A DNA stretch of 64,000 bases from assembly GCA_025354165.1 (NCBI GenBank), contig JANXNI010000038.1:1-64000 (forward strand). The letters run 5' to 3'. A program made the translations under genes and the position numbers. Under the pieces are notes generated by a model. That model was not told where the DNA came from. It ran no database searches and saw only the letters and a list, made by a program, of their open reading frames with translations. Shown here one piece after another: positions 53,528 to 64,000 of this stretch. The DNA comes from Burkholderiales bacterium (lineage in GTDB: Bacteria; Pseudomonadota; Gammaproteobacteria; Burkholderiales; Casimicrobiaceae). Each line of letters begins with the position of its first letter. The stretch's first letter is position 1.

Positions 53528-55039
53528 CTACAGTTTGCTGTGCGACACATGCGTGATGAGCGCTTCCACGCTCTTGTGCATCACTTCGGTGAACGGCGCG
53601 GGGTAAAGGCCCATACCCAAGACGCACGCCGCGACGAGCATCAGCATCCAGAATTCGCGTGGTGATACGTCTTTCATTTCACGAACGTGATCGTTGCCGA
53701 TATCGCCGAAGATCACGCGCTTGTACATCCACAACGTGTACGCCGCACCAAGGATCAACGCGAGCCCGGCGCATGCTGCGGTCCAGAACATGCCTTGCTT
53801 CACGGCGGCGAGCGTCACGGTGAATTCACCGATGAAACCGGATGTGCCAGGCAATCCGGCGTTCGCCATACCGAACAGCATCATGAGCGCTGCGAACTTC
53901 GGCATCACGTTCACGACGCCGCCATAGTCCGCAATGTTGCGGCTATGCAGGCGGTCGTACATCACGCCGATGCAGAGGAACATCGCGGCTGACACGAAGC
54001 CGTGCGAGATCATCTGCATCAAGCCGCCCTCAATACCAAGCGCACTGCCCTGCCCGCCCACAAAAAGGAAAAAGCCAAGCGTGACGAAGCCCATGTGCGA
54101 AATCGACGAATAGGCGACGAGCTTTTTCATGTCGGTCTGGATCAGCGCGATGAAGCCGATATAGACGATAGCGATCAGCGAAATGACGATGACAAACGGT
54201 GCCATCATGTGCGACGCATCGGGCACGATGGGCAGGATGAAACGCAGGAAACCGTACGCACCGAGCTTTAACGTGATCGCTGCCAAAATCACCGAGCCGC
54301 CGGTTGGCGCTTCAACGTGGGCGTCGGGCAACCAGGTGTGCACGGGCCACATTGGCACCTTCACCGCAAACGCCAGGAAGAACGCGATGAATATCAAAAT
54401 CTGCGGCGTTTTACCGAGCGGAACTTTGTGAAAATCAGCAATCGTGAAACTGCCGCCGGTGACGTTGTATAGGTACAAAAACGCAACCAGCATCAATAGC
54501 GAACCAAGAAGCATGTAGAGGAAAAACTTGATCGCCGCGTACAGGCGATTCGGACCGCCCCAGATGCCGATGATCAAATACATCGGGATCAACATCGCCT
54601 CGAAGAATACGTAAAACAGCATCGCATCGGCCGCAGCGAATGCGCCGTTGATGAGCCCCGACATGACGAGGAAAGCCGCGAAATACTGCGCAGGCTGTTT
54701 CTCGATAACGACCCAACCGGCGATCACAACAAGGATGGTTGTGAAGCTGTTGAGCATCACAAACCACATCGACAGGCCATCAACGCCGAGGTAGTACCCA
54801 ATCTTGTAGCGCTCAATCCACGGCACGTTTTCGACGAATTGCAGCGCGGCGGTCGACGGGTCGAAGCCGCTGTAGAGCGGGATGGTGACGAGAAAGCCAG
54901 CGACGGCAACGAAGAGCGCTACCCAGCGCGTAAGATTGGCAGCGGCGCTGCGTTCGGCAATGTCGGCCTTGTCGCGTCCCGTGGTCATCACGGCGAGGCC
55001 GCCGAGAATCGGAATCCAGATAGAAAGTGAGAGCAGCAT
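53528..55039 (-). CDS. nuoM: NADH-quinone oxidoreductase subunit M
   Basis: A 503-aa antiporter-like subunit. FYVFFEAMLIPMYLIIGIWGG contains the conserved channel Glu, and AVKVPMWPVHTWLPDAHVEAPTGGSVILAAITLKLGAYGFLR the conserved Lys and the NuoM signature. It couples quinone reduction to proton pumping in the membrane arm. Located 18 nt after nuoL. Confidence 0.97.
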   Translation of the reverse strand: MLLSLSIWIPILGGLAVMTTGRDKADIAERSAAANLTRWVALFVAVAGFLVTIPLYSGFDPSTAALQFVENVPWIERYKIGYYLGVDGLSMWFVMLNSFTTILVVIAGWVVIEKQPAQYFAAFLVMSGLINGAFAAADAMLFYVFFEAMLIPMYLIIGIWGGPNRLYAAIKFFLYMLLGSLLMLVAFLYLYNVTGGSFTIADFHKVPLGKTPQILIFIAFFLAFAVKVPMWPVHTWLPDAHVEAPTGGSVILAAITLKLGAYGFLRFILPIVPDASHMMAPFVIVISLIAIVYIGFIALIQTDMKKLVAYSSISHMGFVTLGFFLFVGGQGSALGIEGGLMQMISHGFVSAAMFLCIGVMYDRLHSRNIADYGGVVNVMPKFAALMMLFGMANAGLPGTSGFIGEFTVTLAAVKQGMFWTAACAGLALILGAAYTLWMYKRVIFGDIGNDHVREMKDVSPREFWMLMLVAACVLGMGLYPAPFTEVMHKSVEALITHVSHSKL

Positions 55040-55057
55040 GATTTTTTGTAATTCGCT

Positions 55058-57049
55058 CTAGCGCAACAGCAGCCAGGTGAGGAAGACGAGCACGCCCGCC
55101 AACATCACAAAGGCGTAGTGATAGATATAGCCGGTCTGCAGATGACGCATCACGCCTGAAAGCGCGCCGATGCCTTTGGCGGAACCGTTCACAATCACGC
55201 CATCGATGATCGCGCGATCACCGGCCTTGAAGAACAGTTCGCCCAATTTGCGCGCACCACCGGCAAAGAAGAAATCGTTGAAGCGGTCGAAGTAGTATTT
55301 TTCTTCGAGGATTTTGACGATGAAGCTGAATTGTTTGCGCAACTTCGCGGGCAATGCAGGGTTCATCACGTAAAGATAGAACGCAAGCGCGACACCCAGC
55401 ATGGCCAAAATGAACGGCAAGCTGGTCAGCCCATGAATCGCCATCGCCATCGCACCGTGGAACTCTTCGGTCAACGGCTTGATCGTGTTGTGTTGGTCAG
55501 CCACCGCGATCACGCCCTTGAACCAGTCGCCATGAACGATTTGGCCGATGCCAAAGTAACCGAGGATCGCTGAGGGAATCGCGAGCAGAACGAGTGGCAC
55601 TGTGACGACCCACGGAGACTCGTGCGGCTTGGCGTCGTGGCTTTGATCATGGTGATGATCGTCGTGAGCGTGGTCATCATGCGGTGCCTGGTTGTAGCGC
55701 TCCTTGCCGTGGAACACGAGGAAATACATCCGGAACGAATAGAAGGCCGTGACGAACACGCCTGCTAGCACCGCAAAATTCGCGTAAGCATGCCCGAAAA
55801 TTGTGCTCTCGTGGACAGCCTCAATGATCGTGTCTTTCGAATAAAAACCAGACATGAAAGGAAAACCAATCAACGCGAGCGATCCGATCAACGATGTGAT
55901 CCACGTGATCTTCATGTACTTGCGCACACCGCCCATGTAGCGGATGTCCTGATTGTGATGCATGCCAATGATGACCGAGCCTGCACCAAGGAACAGCAAG
56001 GCTTTGAAGAATGCATGCGTGACCAGATGAAACATCGCGGCGCTGTACGCCGACACGCCCAAAGCGACCGTCATATAGCCCAGCTGCGAGAGCGTTGAAT
56101 ACGCAACGACGCGCTTGATGTCGTACTGAATGATGCCGAGGAAACCCATGAACAACGCCGTCGTCGCGCCAATGATCAGCACGAAGGACAGCGCGGTCGT
56201 CGACATCTCAAACAGCGGCGACATGCGCGACACCATGAAAATGCCTGCCGTGACCATCGTCGCCGCATGGATCAACGCGGAGATCGGCGTTGGACCTTCC
56301 ATCGAGTCTGGCAGCCAAACATGCAGAGGCACTTGAGCGGATTTTCCCATCGCGCCAATGAACAGCAGAATGCAGGTCGCCGTTGCCCACATCGGAATAC
56401 CAAACGGCCCCATGTTCACGGCGATATTGGCAAGTGACGGCGCGGTTTTGAATACAGTCGCATAGTCGAGGCTCCCCGTGTATGCAACCACCAGCGCGAT
56501 GCCGAGCAGGAAACCCAAATCGCCAACGCGGTTTACAAGAAACGCTTTCATGTTGGCGAAAATCGCCGTTGGCTTGGTGTACCAGAAGCCAATCAGCAGG
56601 TACGACACGAGACCCACGGCCTCCCAACCGAAGAACAGTTGCAGAAAGTTGTTGCTCATCACAAGCATCAACATCGAGAACGTGAACAGCGAGATATAGC
56701 TGAAGAAGCGCTGATAACCGGGGTCTTCTTCCATGTAACCAATGGTGTAGATATGCACCATGAGCGAGACCGAGGTGACCACCAGCATCATGGTCACAGT
56801 CAACGTGTCGATCAGAAATCCGACTTCGAAGTGAATGCCACCGGACACCATCCATGTGTACAGCGGGCCGTTAAATGTGTTTCCGTTAAGTACATCAGCG
56901 AACACGGCGCATGACGCGATGAACGAGATGAGGACGCCGAGAATAGTGACCCAATGCGCGCCTTTGCGACCGATCTGTTTTCCGAACAGGCCCGCCAGAA
57001 TTGCGCCAATCAGTGGCGCAAACGGGACGATGAGATAGGTGAGTTTCAT
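55058..57049 (-). CDS. nuoL: NADH-quinone oxidoreductase subunit L, His-rich loop
   Basis: A 663-aa distal antiporter-like subunit with the long lateral helix at its C-terminus. FFGWEAVGLVSYLLIGFWYTKP and GKSAQVPLHVWLPDSMEGPTPISALIHAATMVTAG are signatures. Residues about 456-477 form a loop very rich in His and Asp (APHDDHAHDDHHHDQSH), possibly metal-binding; it lies between membrane helices. Otherwise normal in length. It follows nuoK by 9 nt. Confidence 0.97.
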   Translation of the reverse strand: MKLTYLIVPFAPLIGAILAGLFGKQIGRKGAHWVTILGVLISFIASCAVFADVLNGNTFNGPLYTWMVSGGIHFEVGFLIDTLTVTMMLVVTSVSLMVHIYTIGYMEEDPGYQRFFSYISLFTFSMLMLVMSNNFLQLFFGWEAVGLVSYLLIGFWYTKPTAIFANMKAFLVNRVGDLGFLLGIALVVAYTGSLDYATVFKTAPSLANIAVNMGPFGIPMWATATCILLFIGAMGKSAQVPLHVWLPDSMEGPTPISALIHAATMVTAGIFMVSRMSPLFEMSTTALSFVLIIGATTALFMGFLGIIQYDIKRVVAYSTLSQLGYMTVALGVSAYSAAMFHLVTHAFFKALLFLGAGSVIIGMHHNQDIRYMGGVRKYMKITWITSLIGSLALIGFPFMSGFYSKDTIIEAVHESTIFGHAYANFAVLAGVFVTAFYSFRMYFLVFHGKERYNQAPHDDHAHDDHHHDQSHDAKPHESPWVVTVPLVLLAIPSAILGYFGIGQIVHGDWFKGVIAVADQHNTIKPLTEEFHGAMAMAIHGLTSLPFILAMLGVALAFYLYVMNPALPAKLRKQFSFIVKILEEKYYFDRFNDFFFAGGARKLGELFFKAGDRAIIDGVIVNGSAKGIGALSGVMRHLQTGYIYHYAFVMLAGVLVFLTWLLLR

Positions 57050-57058
57050 GTCGCTCGC

Positions 57059-57373
57059 TTATCCCTTCAACTTACCGATTTGGTTCACGTCAATGGAACC
57101 CACATTGCGGAAGAGCACGACGAGGATGGCAAGGCCAATTGCAGATTCAGCGGCCGCAACGGTCAGAATGAAGAAGACAAAAACCTGACCACTTAGATCG
57201 CCAAGATAGCTTGAAAACGCGATGAAGTTCAGGTTCACTGCAAGCAGCATCAACTCAATCGCCATCAGCAAAATGATGACGTTGCGACGATTCAGGAAGA
57301 TACCAATGACGCTGATGGTGAACAGCGCCGCGGCAACGATCAGATAACTGTCGAGAGTAGGTACAGGCAACAT
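57059..57373 (-). CDS. nuoK: NADH-quinone oxidoreductase subunit K
   Basis: A 104-aa subunit with three membrane helices, including the conserved Glu in [17 protein letters not shown] and [17 protein letters not shown], needed for proton transfer. It ends one base before... the nuoL leader, with a 9-nt gap, and directly abuts the nuoJ stop (57374). Confidence 0.96.
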   Translation of the reverse strand: MLPVPTLDSYLIVAAALFTISVIGIFLNRRNVIILLMAIELMLLAVNLNFIAFSSYLGDLSGQVFVFFILTVAAAESAIGLAILVVLFRNVGSIDVNQIGKLKG

Positions 57374-58036
57374 TTATTTCTTCGCCTCCACATTAACGAC
57401 GGCTGCCGTAACAGGCGTTTCTGCTGACGTAGGCTTTTCGCTAGACATTTTGAGAATGCGCAGGCGATCATTGCGCTTGACCAACACTTGCTCACCCGGA
57501 TTCTGGTAGCGGGTTTCGCGACGATCACGCAACGTCAGGGCAATCGCTGCGACGATGGCGACCAGCAACAAAACGCCCGCGATCTCGACGGCGTAGATGT
57601 ATTTGGTGAACAGCTCAATGCCGAGAGCCTTTGTATTGCTGCCGTCCAGCAGGATCGCGTTTGTGGTTCCGGTAAGACCCGTTTGCTTTTTGAACGACAG
57701 GCTAAGCACCAGAATCATTTCAAGGAATATGGCCGCACCGACCAGCAAGCCGACTGGCAGATAGCTTCGGAATTGGGTGCGTAGTTCTTCGAAATTTACG
57801 TCAAGCATCATCACCACGAATAGAAACAACACCATCACGGCCCCGACGTAGACAAGCACCAGTGCTATGGCGAGGAATTCCGCTTTGAGGAGCATCCACA
57901 ACGCGGACGCCGAGAAGAATGCGAGCACCAGAAATAGCGCGGCATGCACTGGATTTTTGACGCTGATGACGCGGCTCGCAGAGAGCAGCAGCACGAACGA
58001 AAATACGTAAAAGACGATTGTGGCTAGATCAGGCAT
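57374..58036 (-). CDS. nuoJ: NADH-quinone oxidoreductase subunit J
   Basis: A 220-aa membrane subunit. Five helices are visible, with NPVHAALFLVLAFFSASALWMLL and ALVLVYVGAVMVLFLFVVMMLDV as the conserved core. A C-terminal hydrophilic tail of about 45 residues (after DRRETRYQNPGEQ) is Thr/Ala/Lys-rich. Co-transcribed within the nuo operon, 14 nt after nuoI. Confidence 0.96.
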   Translation of the reverse strand: MPDLATIVFYVFSFVLLLSASRVISVKNPVHAALFLVLAFFSASALWMLLKAEFLAIALVLVYVGAVMVLFLFVVMMLDVNFEELRTQFRSYLPVGLLVGAAIFLEMILVLSLSFKKQTGLTGTTNAILLDGSNTKALGIELFTKYIYAVEIAGVLLLVAIVAAIALTLRDRRETRYQNPGEQVLVKRNDRLRILKMSSEKPTSAETPVTAAVVNVEAKK

Positions 58037-58050
58037 AGGCTGTCTCCGCG

Positions 58051-58548
58051 TTAGCGGAACCTCGCGTCTGCGGCGCGATCCGCCGCAATTTGTTTTTCGT
58101 AACGGTCACCGACGGCGAGCAACATTTCTTTGGTGTAGTAGAGATCACCGCGTTTCTCGCCGTGATATTCGAGGATGCGCGTTTCGACGATGGAATCCAC
58201 CGGGCAACTCTCTTCGCAGAAACCGCAGAAGATGCACTTGGTGAGATCAACGTCGTAGCGCGTGGTGCGACGCGAGCCGTCATCGCGCACCGTCGATTCG
58301 ATAGTGATGGCCATCGCCGGGCATACGGCCTCGCACAGCTTGCAGGCGATGCAGCGCTCCTCGCCATTCTCATAGCGACGCAGCGCATGCAGGCCGCGAA
58401 AGCGCGGGCTCTGCGGCGTTTTCTCCTCGGGAAATTGCACGGTGATTTTGCGAGCGAAGAGATATCGTCCCGTTAGAGATAAGCCCTTGAGCAGCTCCCA
58501 CAACAGGAATGTTGAGAAAAAATGTTTGACTGAGGCAATCAAGATCAT
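58051..58548 (-). CDS. nuoI: NADH-quinone oxidoreductase subunit I (two [4Fe-4S])
   Basis: A 165-aa peripheral-arm subunit carrying clusters N6a and N6b. [20 protein letters not shown] and [18 protein letters not shown] are the two 4Cys motifs. The N-terminus has an amphipathic membrane-anchoring helix ([25 protein letters not shown]). It starts just 6 nt after nuoH. Confidence 0.97.
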   Translation of the reverse strand: MILIASVKHFFSTFLLWELLKGLSLTGRYLFARKITVQFPEEKTPQSPRFRGLHALRRYENGEERCIACKLCEAVCPAMAITIESTVRDDGSRRTTRYDVDLTKCIFCGFCEESCPVDSIVETRILEYHGEKRGDLYYTKEMLLAVGDRYEKQIAADRAADARFR

Positions 58549-58554
58549 TACCCC

Positions 58555-59616
58555 TTAGTGGAAAGCGACGCCCCACGGCGTCTGCATGATGATCGCGAGG
58601 AACACAATGTAGGCGAGCGTGACCGGGATAAATATTTTCCAGCCTAGCCGCATGATCTGGTCATAGCGATAGCGCGGGAACGAGGCGCGAATCCAAAGGA
58701 AGAAAAACAGAACGAAAAACACCTTGGCAGCCAGCCAGAAGAAGCCATCAGCGAACGGCTTCATGCCGAACACGAAAAGCTCATTAGTGATAGGCAATGG
58801 TGATAGCCAGCCACCGAGGAACAACACGCTTACCAGCGTCGCGATCAAGATCATGTTGGCGTATTCCGCCAGGAAGAAAATCGCGAACGTTACGCCAGAA
58901 TACTCAACGTGGAAGCCGGCGACGATTTCCGATTCCCCTTCGGCCACGTCAAAGGGATGGCGATTGGTCTCGGCCACGCCCGAGATGAAATAAACGATGA
59001 ACAACGGGAACAGCGGTATGAAATACCACTGATGCACGCCACCCTGTTGCGCGTTGACGATGTCACTCAAATTCAAGCTGTTCGCGGCCATGAGCACACC
59101 GACCAGGGCAAAGCCCATCGCGATTTCGTAGGAGACGATTTGTGCAGCAGAACGCATACAACCGATGAATGCGTACTTTGAGTTCGATGCCCAGCCCGCG
59201 AGAATTACGCCATAGACGCCAACGGATGTCAGCGCGAGGACATAGAGCAGACCCGCATTGACGTTTGCCAACACGAGCGTTGGATCAAACGGAATCACTG
59301 CCCAAGCAGCTAGTGCCGGGCCAATCGAAAGGAGCGGTGCGATGTAGAAGAGTGTTTTGTTCGCCCCCGTCGGAACGATAATTTCTTTGAGTAGAAGTTT
59401 CAGTACGTCGGCGAACGGCTGCAACCAGCCAAAACCCACACGGTTAGGCCCAATGCGCACTTGCATCCAACCGATAACTTTGCGCTCCCACAGCGTCAAG
59501 AACGCCACACACAGCGTGATCGGCACAACGATTACGAGAATTTTCAACAGCGTCCAGATCGCGTAGCTGATGCCGGGATAATCAGCGCCGAGAACGAGCT
59601 CTACAGGATTACTCAT
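58555..59616 (-). CDS. nuoH: NADH-quinone oxidoreductase subunit H
   Basis: A 353-aa membrane subunit forming the quinone-binding chamber with the peripheral arm. [26 protein letters not shown] and [26 protein letters not shown] are the family signatures, the second containing charged residues of the E-channel. Eight helices are expected. Its start overlaps the nuoG stop by 4 nt. Confidence 0.97.
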   Translation of the reverse strand: MSNPVELVLGADYPGISYAIWTLLKILVIVVPITLCVAFLTLWERKVIGWMQVRIGPNRVGFGWLQPFADVLKLLLKEIIVPTGANKTLFYIAPLLSIGPALAAWAVIPFDPTLVLANVNAGLLYVLALTSVGVYGVILAGWASNSKYAFIGCMRSAAQIVSYEIAMGFALVGVLMAANSLNLSDIVNAQQGGVHQWYFIPLFPLFIVYFISGVAETNRHPFDVAEGESEIVAGFHVEYSGVTFAIFFLAEYANMILIATLVSVLFLGGWLSPLPITNELFVFGMKPFADGFFWLAAKVFFVLFFFLWIRASFPRYRYDQIMRLGWKIFIPVTLAYIVFLAIIMQTPWGVAFH

Positions 59617-61934
59617 GCGGCCTCCAACGTAATCGCGGCGGTTGCATCACCCAGTTGCGCTGACACTTCGGTGGCTAGCGGAACACGCACGGCGCCAACG
59701 GCCACGGTTGAATCGACGAATAGCGTTGCAGTTGCCGAAAAACCCCCTTGCGTCACGCGAACATTGTCTCCAGCCTTGAGTGCCAGACTGTCGGCCGTCG
59801 CATGTGAAACGCGAACCCGAGGTTGCTTGCCGTACGCCGACAGCGACAGCGCATGGCCACGGCGAACCAACGAGTCCGCGTGATAAATCGGCAAATCAGC
59901 AACACGCTCAAGCGCACCCGTCGATTCAGAATCCGAGAGCGCCAACATACGCACACGAGCACCGAGCTGCGATTCACTGTAGCTCGCCAGCGCGAGCGCT
60001 TTCACGTCCTCGCTGGAATTCAGAGCAGCAAACTCCGCTCCGAACACATCGCCAATAACTCGAAGTACTTTCCATCCTGGACGCGCTTCTCCCAGCGGCC
60101 GAACGACACCGGTGAACGATTGAACCGTACCGTCTTGCGATACATAGGTGCCCGATGTTTCCGTGAACGGCGTGATTGGAAGCAATACGTCGGCGTAGTC
60201 GCGCATTGCATCGCTGGCGTATGGCGTGAGGCAAACAACTTTGTCCGCTGAACCTAAAGTTTCCAATGCCTTCGCGCCCATAGCACTATCGCGCTCGGGT
60301 TCACAACCAACCAGTATGAACGCCTTCGCTGCGCCACCGAGAGCCTGATGCGCCGTGACGCCACCGTCGAGCGGCGTGGCACCTGCAATATGACAGGACA
60401 GCGTCGAACTCGACAACGTGAGGCGACCGTAGGTGCCGCCGCAGACACCTGCGATTGCGTTAGCGAGAGATTCGATATGCGACGCGTCCGATTGCGTCAG
60501 CGCGAGATCACCGAGCAACACGGCAACACGTTTCCCGGTGGCGAGAGATGCCGCAATTTGCTCGACCTCAGGGCTGATTTTTTCGACAGAAATCGGCGTC
60601 TCTTTTTCGAGTCGTTTGGCAAGCGCCGACAAAACCGCCGCCATCGTATCCCAAATCGCGGACGGCTTGACCATGACTTTTGCTGCGACCGCACACAGCG
60701 GATCGTCGCTGGTCGTCGTGATGAGAGACAGCGCAGCGCCTTTTTTGACGCGCTGACGAATGCGTTGCGCGATAAGGGGTTGCTCTTGACGCAGGTTTGA
60801 ACCAATCACCAGGATGCGGTCATAGCTGGCTAGATCCGACACTTTCATACCGAGCCATGGTACGCCGCCGCCTTGATCAAGCGCCGCGTCTGTCACACGA
60901 AGTCGATGATCAATGATCGTACCGCCAAGCTGCACGGACAGCTTTTTCGCGAGCGTGGCTTCTTCAAGCGTAGTGTGCGCGCCGAGCAGTATCGCAACGT
61001 GGTCTGCGCTATGCGTTTTGACCGAAGAGGCGATCGCTTCACGCGAAGCCGCAAGCGCGTCCTGCCATGAGGCTTGATGCCAAACGCCGTCAACCTTCAC
61101 CATCGGCGAAGTCAGGCGATCAGCGGCGTACAAACCTTCGTAACTAAAACGATCACGATCAGAAATCCAGCACTCGTTGACCGCTTCGTTCTCATGCGGC
61201 AATACGCGCAGCACTCGGTCACCCTTGATCTGAACTTGCAGGTTCGCATTCAAGCCGTCATGCGGGCTAACCGTTTTGCGGCGTTGCAGCTCCCAAGTTC
61301 TGGCGCTGTAGCGGAAAGGCTTAGATGTCAGCGCCCCCACCGGGCACACGTCGATCATGTTGCCGGAGAGTTCGGAATCGACCGAATTACCAACGAACGA
61401 AAGAATTTCGGAATGCTCGCCACGACCACCCATTCCGAGTTCCATGATGCCCGCGACCTCTTGGCCGAAGCGAACACAGCGCGTGCAATGAATACAGCGA
61501 CTCATCTCTTGCGCGCTCACCAGAGGGCCGAGATTTTTGTGGAAGACGACGCGCTTTTCCTCTTCAAAGCGTGATCCAGATTTACCGTAACCAACGGCCA
61601 AATCCTGCAACTGACATTCACCACCCTGATCGCAAATTGGACAGTCCAGCGGATGATTGATCAGCAGGAACTCCATCACGCCCTGTTGTGCCTTTTTTGC
61701 TTGCTCAGAGGCCGTGAAGACTTTCATGCCTTCGGTGACCGGCGTTGCGCAAGCAGGTAGTGGTTTGGGCGCTTTTTCTACCTGAACGAGACACATTCGA
61801 CAGTTCGCCGCGATGGAGAGTTTCTTGTGATAGCAGAAGTGCGGAACGTACGCGCCGACCTGGTTGGCGGCGTCCATCACCGTGCTGCCTGGCGCGACTT
61901 GTACTGCTTTACCGTCGATTTCTATGTTCAACAT
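59613..61934 (-). CDS. nuoG: NADH-quinone oxidoreductase subunit G
   Basis: A 773-aa peripheral subunit. The N-terminal [2Fe-2S] domain has [22 protein letters not shown]; then [20 protein letters not shown] (including the His-ligated cluster) and [18 protein letters not shown] molybdopterin-oxidoreductase-like domain without a cofactor follows to the end. It is preceded by a 176-bp gap after nuoF, the only sizeable gap in the operon, with GAGG 6-7 nt before the start. Confidence 0.96.
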   Translation of the reverse strand: MLNIEIDGKAVQVAPGSTVMDAANQVGAYVPHFCYHKKLSIAANCRMCLVQVEKAPKPLPACATPVTEGMKVFTASEQAKKAQQGVMEFLLINHPLDCPICDQGGECQLQDLAVGYGKSGSRFEEEKRVVFHKNLGPLVSAQEMSRCIHCTRCVRFGQEVAGIMELGMGGRGEHSEILSFVGNSVDSELSGNMIDVCPVGALTSKPFRYSARTWELQRRKTVSPHDGLNANLQVQIKGDRVLRVLPHENEAVNECWISDRDRFSYEGLYAADRLTSPMVKVDGVWHQASWQDALAASREAIASSVKTHSADHVAILLGAHTTLEEATLAKKLSVQLGGTIIDHRLRVTDAALDQGGGVPWLGMKVSDLASYDRILVIGSNLRQEQPLIAQRIRQRVKKGAALSLITTTSDDPLCAVAAKVMVKPSAIWDTMAAVLSALAKRLEKETPISVEKISPEVEQIAASLATGKRVAVLLGDLALTQSDASHIESLANAIAGVCGGTYGRLTLSSSTLSCHIAGATPLDGGVTAHQALGGAAKAFILVGCEPERDSAMGAKALETLGSADKVVCLTPYASDAMRDYADVLLPITPFTETSGTYVSQDGTVQSFTGVVRPLGEARPGWKVLRVIGDVFGAEFAALNSSEDVKALALASYSESQLGARVRMLALSDSESTGALERVADLPIYHADSLVRRGHALSLSAYGKQPRVRVSHATADSLALKAGDNVRVTQGGFSATATLFVDSTVAVGAVRVPLATEVSAQLGDATAAITLEAA

Positions 61935-61944
61935 ATGCGAACCT

Positions 61945-62082
61945 CTACCAATTCATTTCTCGGGCGCAGTGCGTCGTTGCGCGGTGCTCGCAATCCTCAT
62001 GTACCAGGACGTACATTGCGGTTGCTGCGCGTCGCGCGCCTAGCACTGCATCCCGATAAAGTGAATTGTTAGAAGTGCCCAT
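61945..62082 (-). CDS. Possible small ORF between nuoF and nuoG
   Basis: A 45-codon open frame (MGTSNNSLYRDAVLGARRAA and onward to CAREMNW) lies in the 176-bp nuoF-nuoG gap and stops 11 nt before nuoG. No ribosome site is clear, and an upstream in-frame start would extend 16 codons over the nuoF end. It is not a known complex I subunit. It may only be a spacer; coding status is uncertain. Confidence 0.25.
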   Translation of the reverse strand: MGTSNNSLYRDAVLGARRAATAMYVLVHEDCEHRATTHCAREMNW

Positions 62083-62110
62083 GTGTGTTGATTTGGTTTC
62101 GGCGGTTCGG

Positions 62111-63409
62111 TTAAATGTAGGCGGGCACAAGGCAACGCTTATTATCGATGTGATACTGGAACTCGTCGCGATAGTGCTTTACAAACGCACGCACAGGCAT
62201 AGCAGCGGCATCACCCAGCGCGCAAATCGTGCGCCCCTGAATGTTGTCTGCGACTGAGTTCAACATGTCGAGATCGTCGTTGCGGCCTTCGCCATGCTCG
62301 ATACGATTGACCATGCGCCAGAGCCAGCCCGTACCTTCACGACATGGGGTGCACTGGCCGCAGGATTCTTCGTAATAAAAGTACGACAGGCGCAGCAGCG
62401 ACTTCACCATGCAGCGGGTTTCGTCCATGACGATCACCGCGCCCGAGCCTAGCATCGAGCCTGCTTTGGCAATGGAGTCGTAGTCCATGTTCGTCTGCAT
62501 CATGATGTCACCGGGAATCACTGGCATAGACGATCCGCCCGGAATTACAGCTTTGCACTTTTTGCCGTCGCGCATGCCGCCTGCGAGTTCAAGTAACTTC
62601 GCGAATGGCGTACCGAGTGGAACTTCAAAGTTGCCGGGGCGCGCAACGTCACCGGACACAGAGAACAGCTTGGTGCCGCCGTTATTCGGCAGACCCAAAT
62701 TCAGGAATGCCTCGCCGCCTTTGCGCATGATCCACGGAACTGCAGCGAACGTTTCGGTGTTGTTGATCGTGGTTGGCTTGCCGTACAGGCCAAAGCTCGC
62801 GGGGAACGGCGGTTTGAAGCGCGGTTGGCCCTTTTTTCCTTCAAGCGATTCCAGCAAGGCGGTCTCTTCACCGCAAATGTACGCACCATATCCGTGGAAT
62901 GCATGCAGCTGAAAGTCGAAGCCGCTACCTAGAATATTTGCGCCGAGAAAACCTGCGGCACGCGCCTCTTCCAGCGCTTCTTCAAACAACTCATATACCG
63001 AGAAAATCTCGCCGTGAATATAGTTGTAGCCCACCGTGATGCCCATCGCGTAGGCGGCAATCGCCATGCCTTCAATGACCATGTGCGGGTTATAGCGCAG
63101 GATGTCGCGATCCTTGAATGTGCCCGGTTCGCCCTCGTCAGAGTTGCAGACGAGATACTTCTGCCCCGGGAACTGGCGGGGCATGAAGCTCCACTTCAGT
63201 CCGGTCGGAAAGCCCGCACCACCGCGTCCGCGAAGCGCTGATTTTTTAACTTCGGCGATAACCTGATCCTGTGGAATTTTTTCCTTGAGGATTTTGGTCA
63301 AAGCCTCGTAGCCGCCGCGCGTCTGGTAGGGGCCGATGCGCCAATCGTTAGCGTCGTCGACCTTGAGATCGGCGAAGATCGTTGCGTTGATGTGTGGGCC
63401 GAAATGCAT
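62111..63409 (-). CDS. nuoF: NADH-quinone oxidoreductase subunit F (NADH/FMN site)
   Basis: A 432-aa flavoprotein subunit where NADH reduces FMN and then cluster N3. [19 protein letters not shown] is the NADH/FMN glycine-rich motif, [28 protein letters not shown] binds FMN, and [20 protein letters not shown] supplies the [4Fe-4S] cysteines. Normal length; 11 nt after nuoE. Confidence 0.97.
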   Translation of the reverse strand: MHFGPHINATIFADLKVDDANDWRIGPYQTRGGYEALTKILKEKIPQDQVIAEVKKSALRGRGGAGFPTGLKWSFMPRQFPGQKYLVCNSDEGEPGTFKDRDILRYNPHMVIEGMAIAAYAMGITVGYNYIHGEIFSVYELFEEALEEARAAGFLGANILGSGFDFQLHAFHGYGAYICGEETALLESLEGKKGQPRFKPPFPASFGLYGKPTTINNTETFAAVPWIMRKGGEAFLNLGLPNNGGTKLFSVSGDVARPGNFEVPLGTPFAKLLELAGGMRDGKKCKAVIPGGSSMPVIPGDIMMQTNMDYDSIAKAGSMLGSGAVIVMDETRCMVKSLLRLSYFYYEESCGQCTPCREGTGWLWRMVNRIEHGEGRNDDLDMLNSVADNIQGRTICALGDAAAMPVRAFVKHYRDEFQYHIDNKRCLVPAYI

Positions 63410-63420
63410 ATTGATACCGC

Positions 63421-63903
63421 CTATGCTTTCTTTAGATCAGCGATGAGAACATCGAACTGATCCGGGGTGATTTTCGCGCGGATGTCGTGATTGTTGACAG
63501 TAAAAACGGGCGCGTCGCCGCAAGCGCCAAAGCACTCGCCTTCCTTCAACGTGAACATGCCGTCCGCTGTGGTGTCACCGAATTCGATGCCCAATGTTTT
63601 CTTGGCGTGCTCCGCGCAATTCATCGCGCCTTGCAATTGGCAAGGCAGGTTGGTGCAGAGCGTCAGCTTGAATTTGCCCATCGGCTTCAAGTTGTACATC
63701 GTGTAGAACGACGCGACTTCGTACACGGCAATCGGCGGCATGCCAATGTAGGTCGCGAGTTCCTGCATCGTTTCATTCGACAACCAGCCCATTTCCGTTT
63801 GCGCAATGGTCAACGCAGCCATGACTGCGGATTGCCTTTGATCAGGCGGAAACTTCGAGAGTTCGCGATCAATCTTTTTGAACGCTTCGGGTGAGAGACT
63901 CAT
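63421..63903 (-). CDS. nuoE: NADH-quinone oxidoreductase subunit E ([2Fe-2S])
   Basis: A 160-aa thioredoxin-like subunit with cluster N1a. The ligand cysteines appear in [12 protein letters not shown] and [17 protein letters not shown]. The N-terminal helical part ([25 protein letters not shown]) is typical. It starts 3 nt after the nuoD stop. Confidence 0.97.
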   Translation of the reverse strand: MSLSPEAFKKIDRELSKFPPDQRQSAVMAALTIAQTEMGWLSNETMQELATYIGMPPIAVYEVASFYTMYNLKPMGKFKLTLCTNLPCQLQGAMNCAEHAKKTLGIEFGDTTADGMFTLKEGECFGACGDAPVFTVNNHDIRAKITPDQFDVLIADLKKA

Positions 63904-63906
63904 GGC

Positions 63907-64000
63907 TTACCTGTCTATCTCGCCAAACACGATGTCTTGCGTGCCAATGATGGCGACCACGTCGGCGATCATGTGACCACGCGACATTTCATCAAGTGCC
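63907..64000 (-). CDS. nuoD: NADH-quinone oxidoreductase subunit D (3' end only)
   Basis: Only the last 30 codons are inside the window; the gene enters from the right edge. The visible C-terminus, [20 protein letters not shown] followed by DIVFGEIDR and TAA, is the highly conserved end of the 49-kDa/NuoD subunit, which lines the quinone site. It confirms that the operon continues upstream as nuoABCD outside the window. Confidence 0.95.

Noticed and set aside
1..64000. CRISPR arrays, rRNA genes, prophage or insertion sequences
   Set aside because: No regularly spaced direct repeats, no rRNA-like stretch and no transposase, integrase or phage structural gene were found on either strand.

Overview
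The window looks like chromosomal DNA of a betaproteobacterium, probably of the order Burkholderiales. This rests on the rpmI-infC-thrS order, a complete gamma/beta-type nuoD-to-nuoN operon, the serC-pheA-tyrA-aroA block, a waaC heptosyltransferase and moderately high G+C. No phage, plasmid, insertion sequence or CRISPR array is visible. The genus cannot be fixed from the sequence alone.

Layout. 1-3.4 kb: translation genes rpmI (partial), infC and thrS on the minus strand. thrS has an attenuator-like leader, then tRNA-Val and a DUF1178 gene. 3.5-8.4 kb: a LivK-type binding protein, then an ATPase and fused permease of an iron(III)-type importer. 8.5-12.3 kb: a COG4705 membrane protein, a lipoprotein and an OmpR/QseC-like two-component pair. 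12.4-16.3 kb: small accessory genes (tautomerase, two-gene MazEF module, half-size EamA exporter, SDR/GbsR/DCC cluster with a palindromic operator). 16.5-23.2 kb: AI-2E exporter and aromatic/serine biosynthesis (aroA, an orphan protein, tyrA, pheA, serC). 23.2-27.3 kb: LPS genes (waaC, DUF4254, GT9, O-antigen ligase). 27.4-32.8 kb: an NTF2-like gene, then a molybdenum hydroxylase pair followed directly by soxXYZA. 32.9-39.9 kb: a dipeptide-type ABC operon with two M20 amidohydrolases and a lipoprotein embedded and no binding protein. 40-44 kb: rlmB, tRNA-Thr, a secreted subtilase and an IclR regulator. 44.3-50 kb: a second, complete dipeptide-type ABC operon on the plus strand. 50-51.9 kb: a HEPN-like hypothetical and an L-lactate-dehydrogenase-type flavoenzyme. 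52.1-64 kb: the nuo operon, entering from the right edge and ending at nuoN.

The most unusual signal is a family of about 115-121 bp imperfect palindromes. Their ends resemble ATCAGCTTTTTC, they carry GGGCTA/TAGCCC blocks, and their centre is AAGTCGACTT. I find seven copies. Six lie in intergenic DNA; one lies inside serC, in frame, where it coincides with an enlarged AT-rich protein segment. Other leads are a 13-codon threonine-rich leader peptide with a terminator before thrS, an ATA start for infC, a SoxY without the usual GGCGG tail in a sox cluster lacking soxB, a response regulator with Ile at the conserved Thr/Ser switch position, and the double-amidohydrolase dpp operon.
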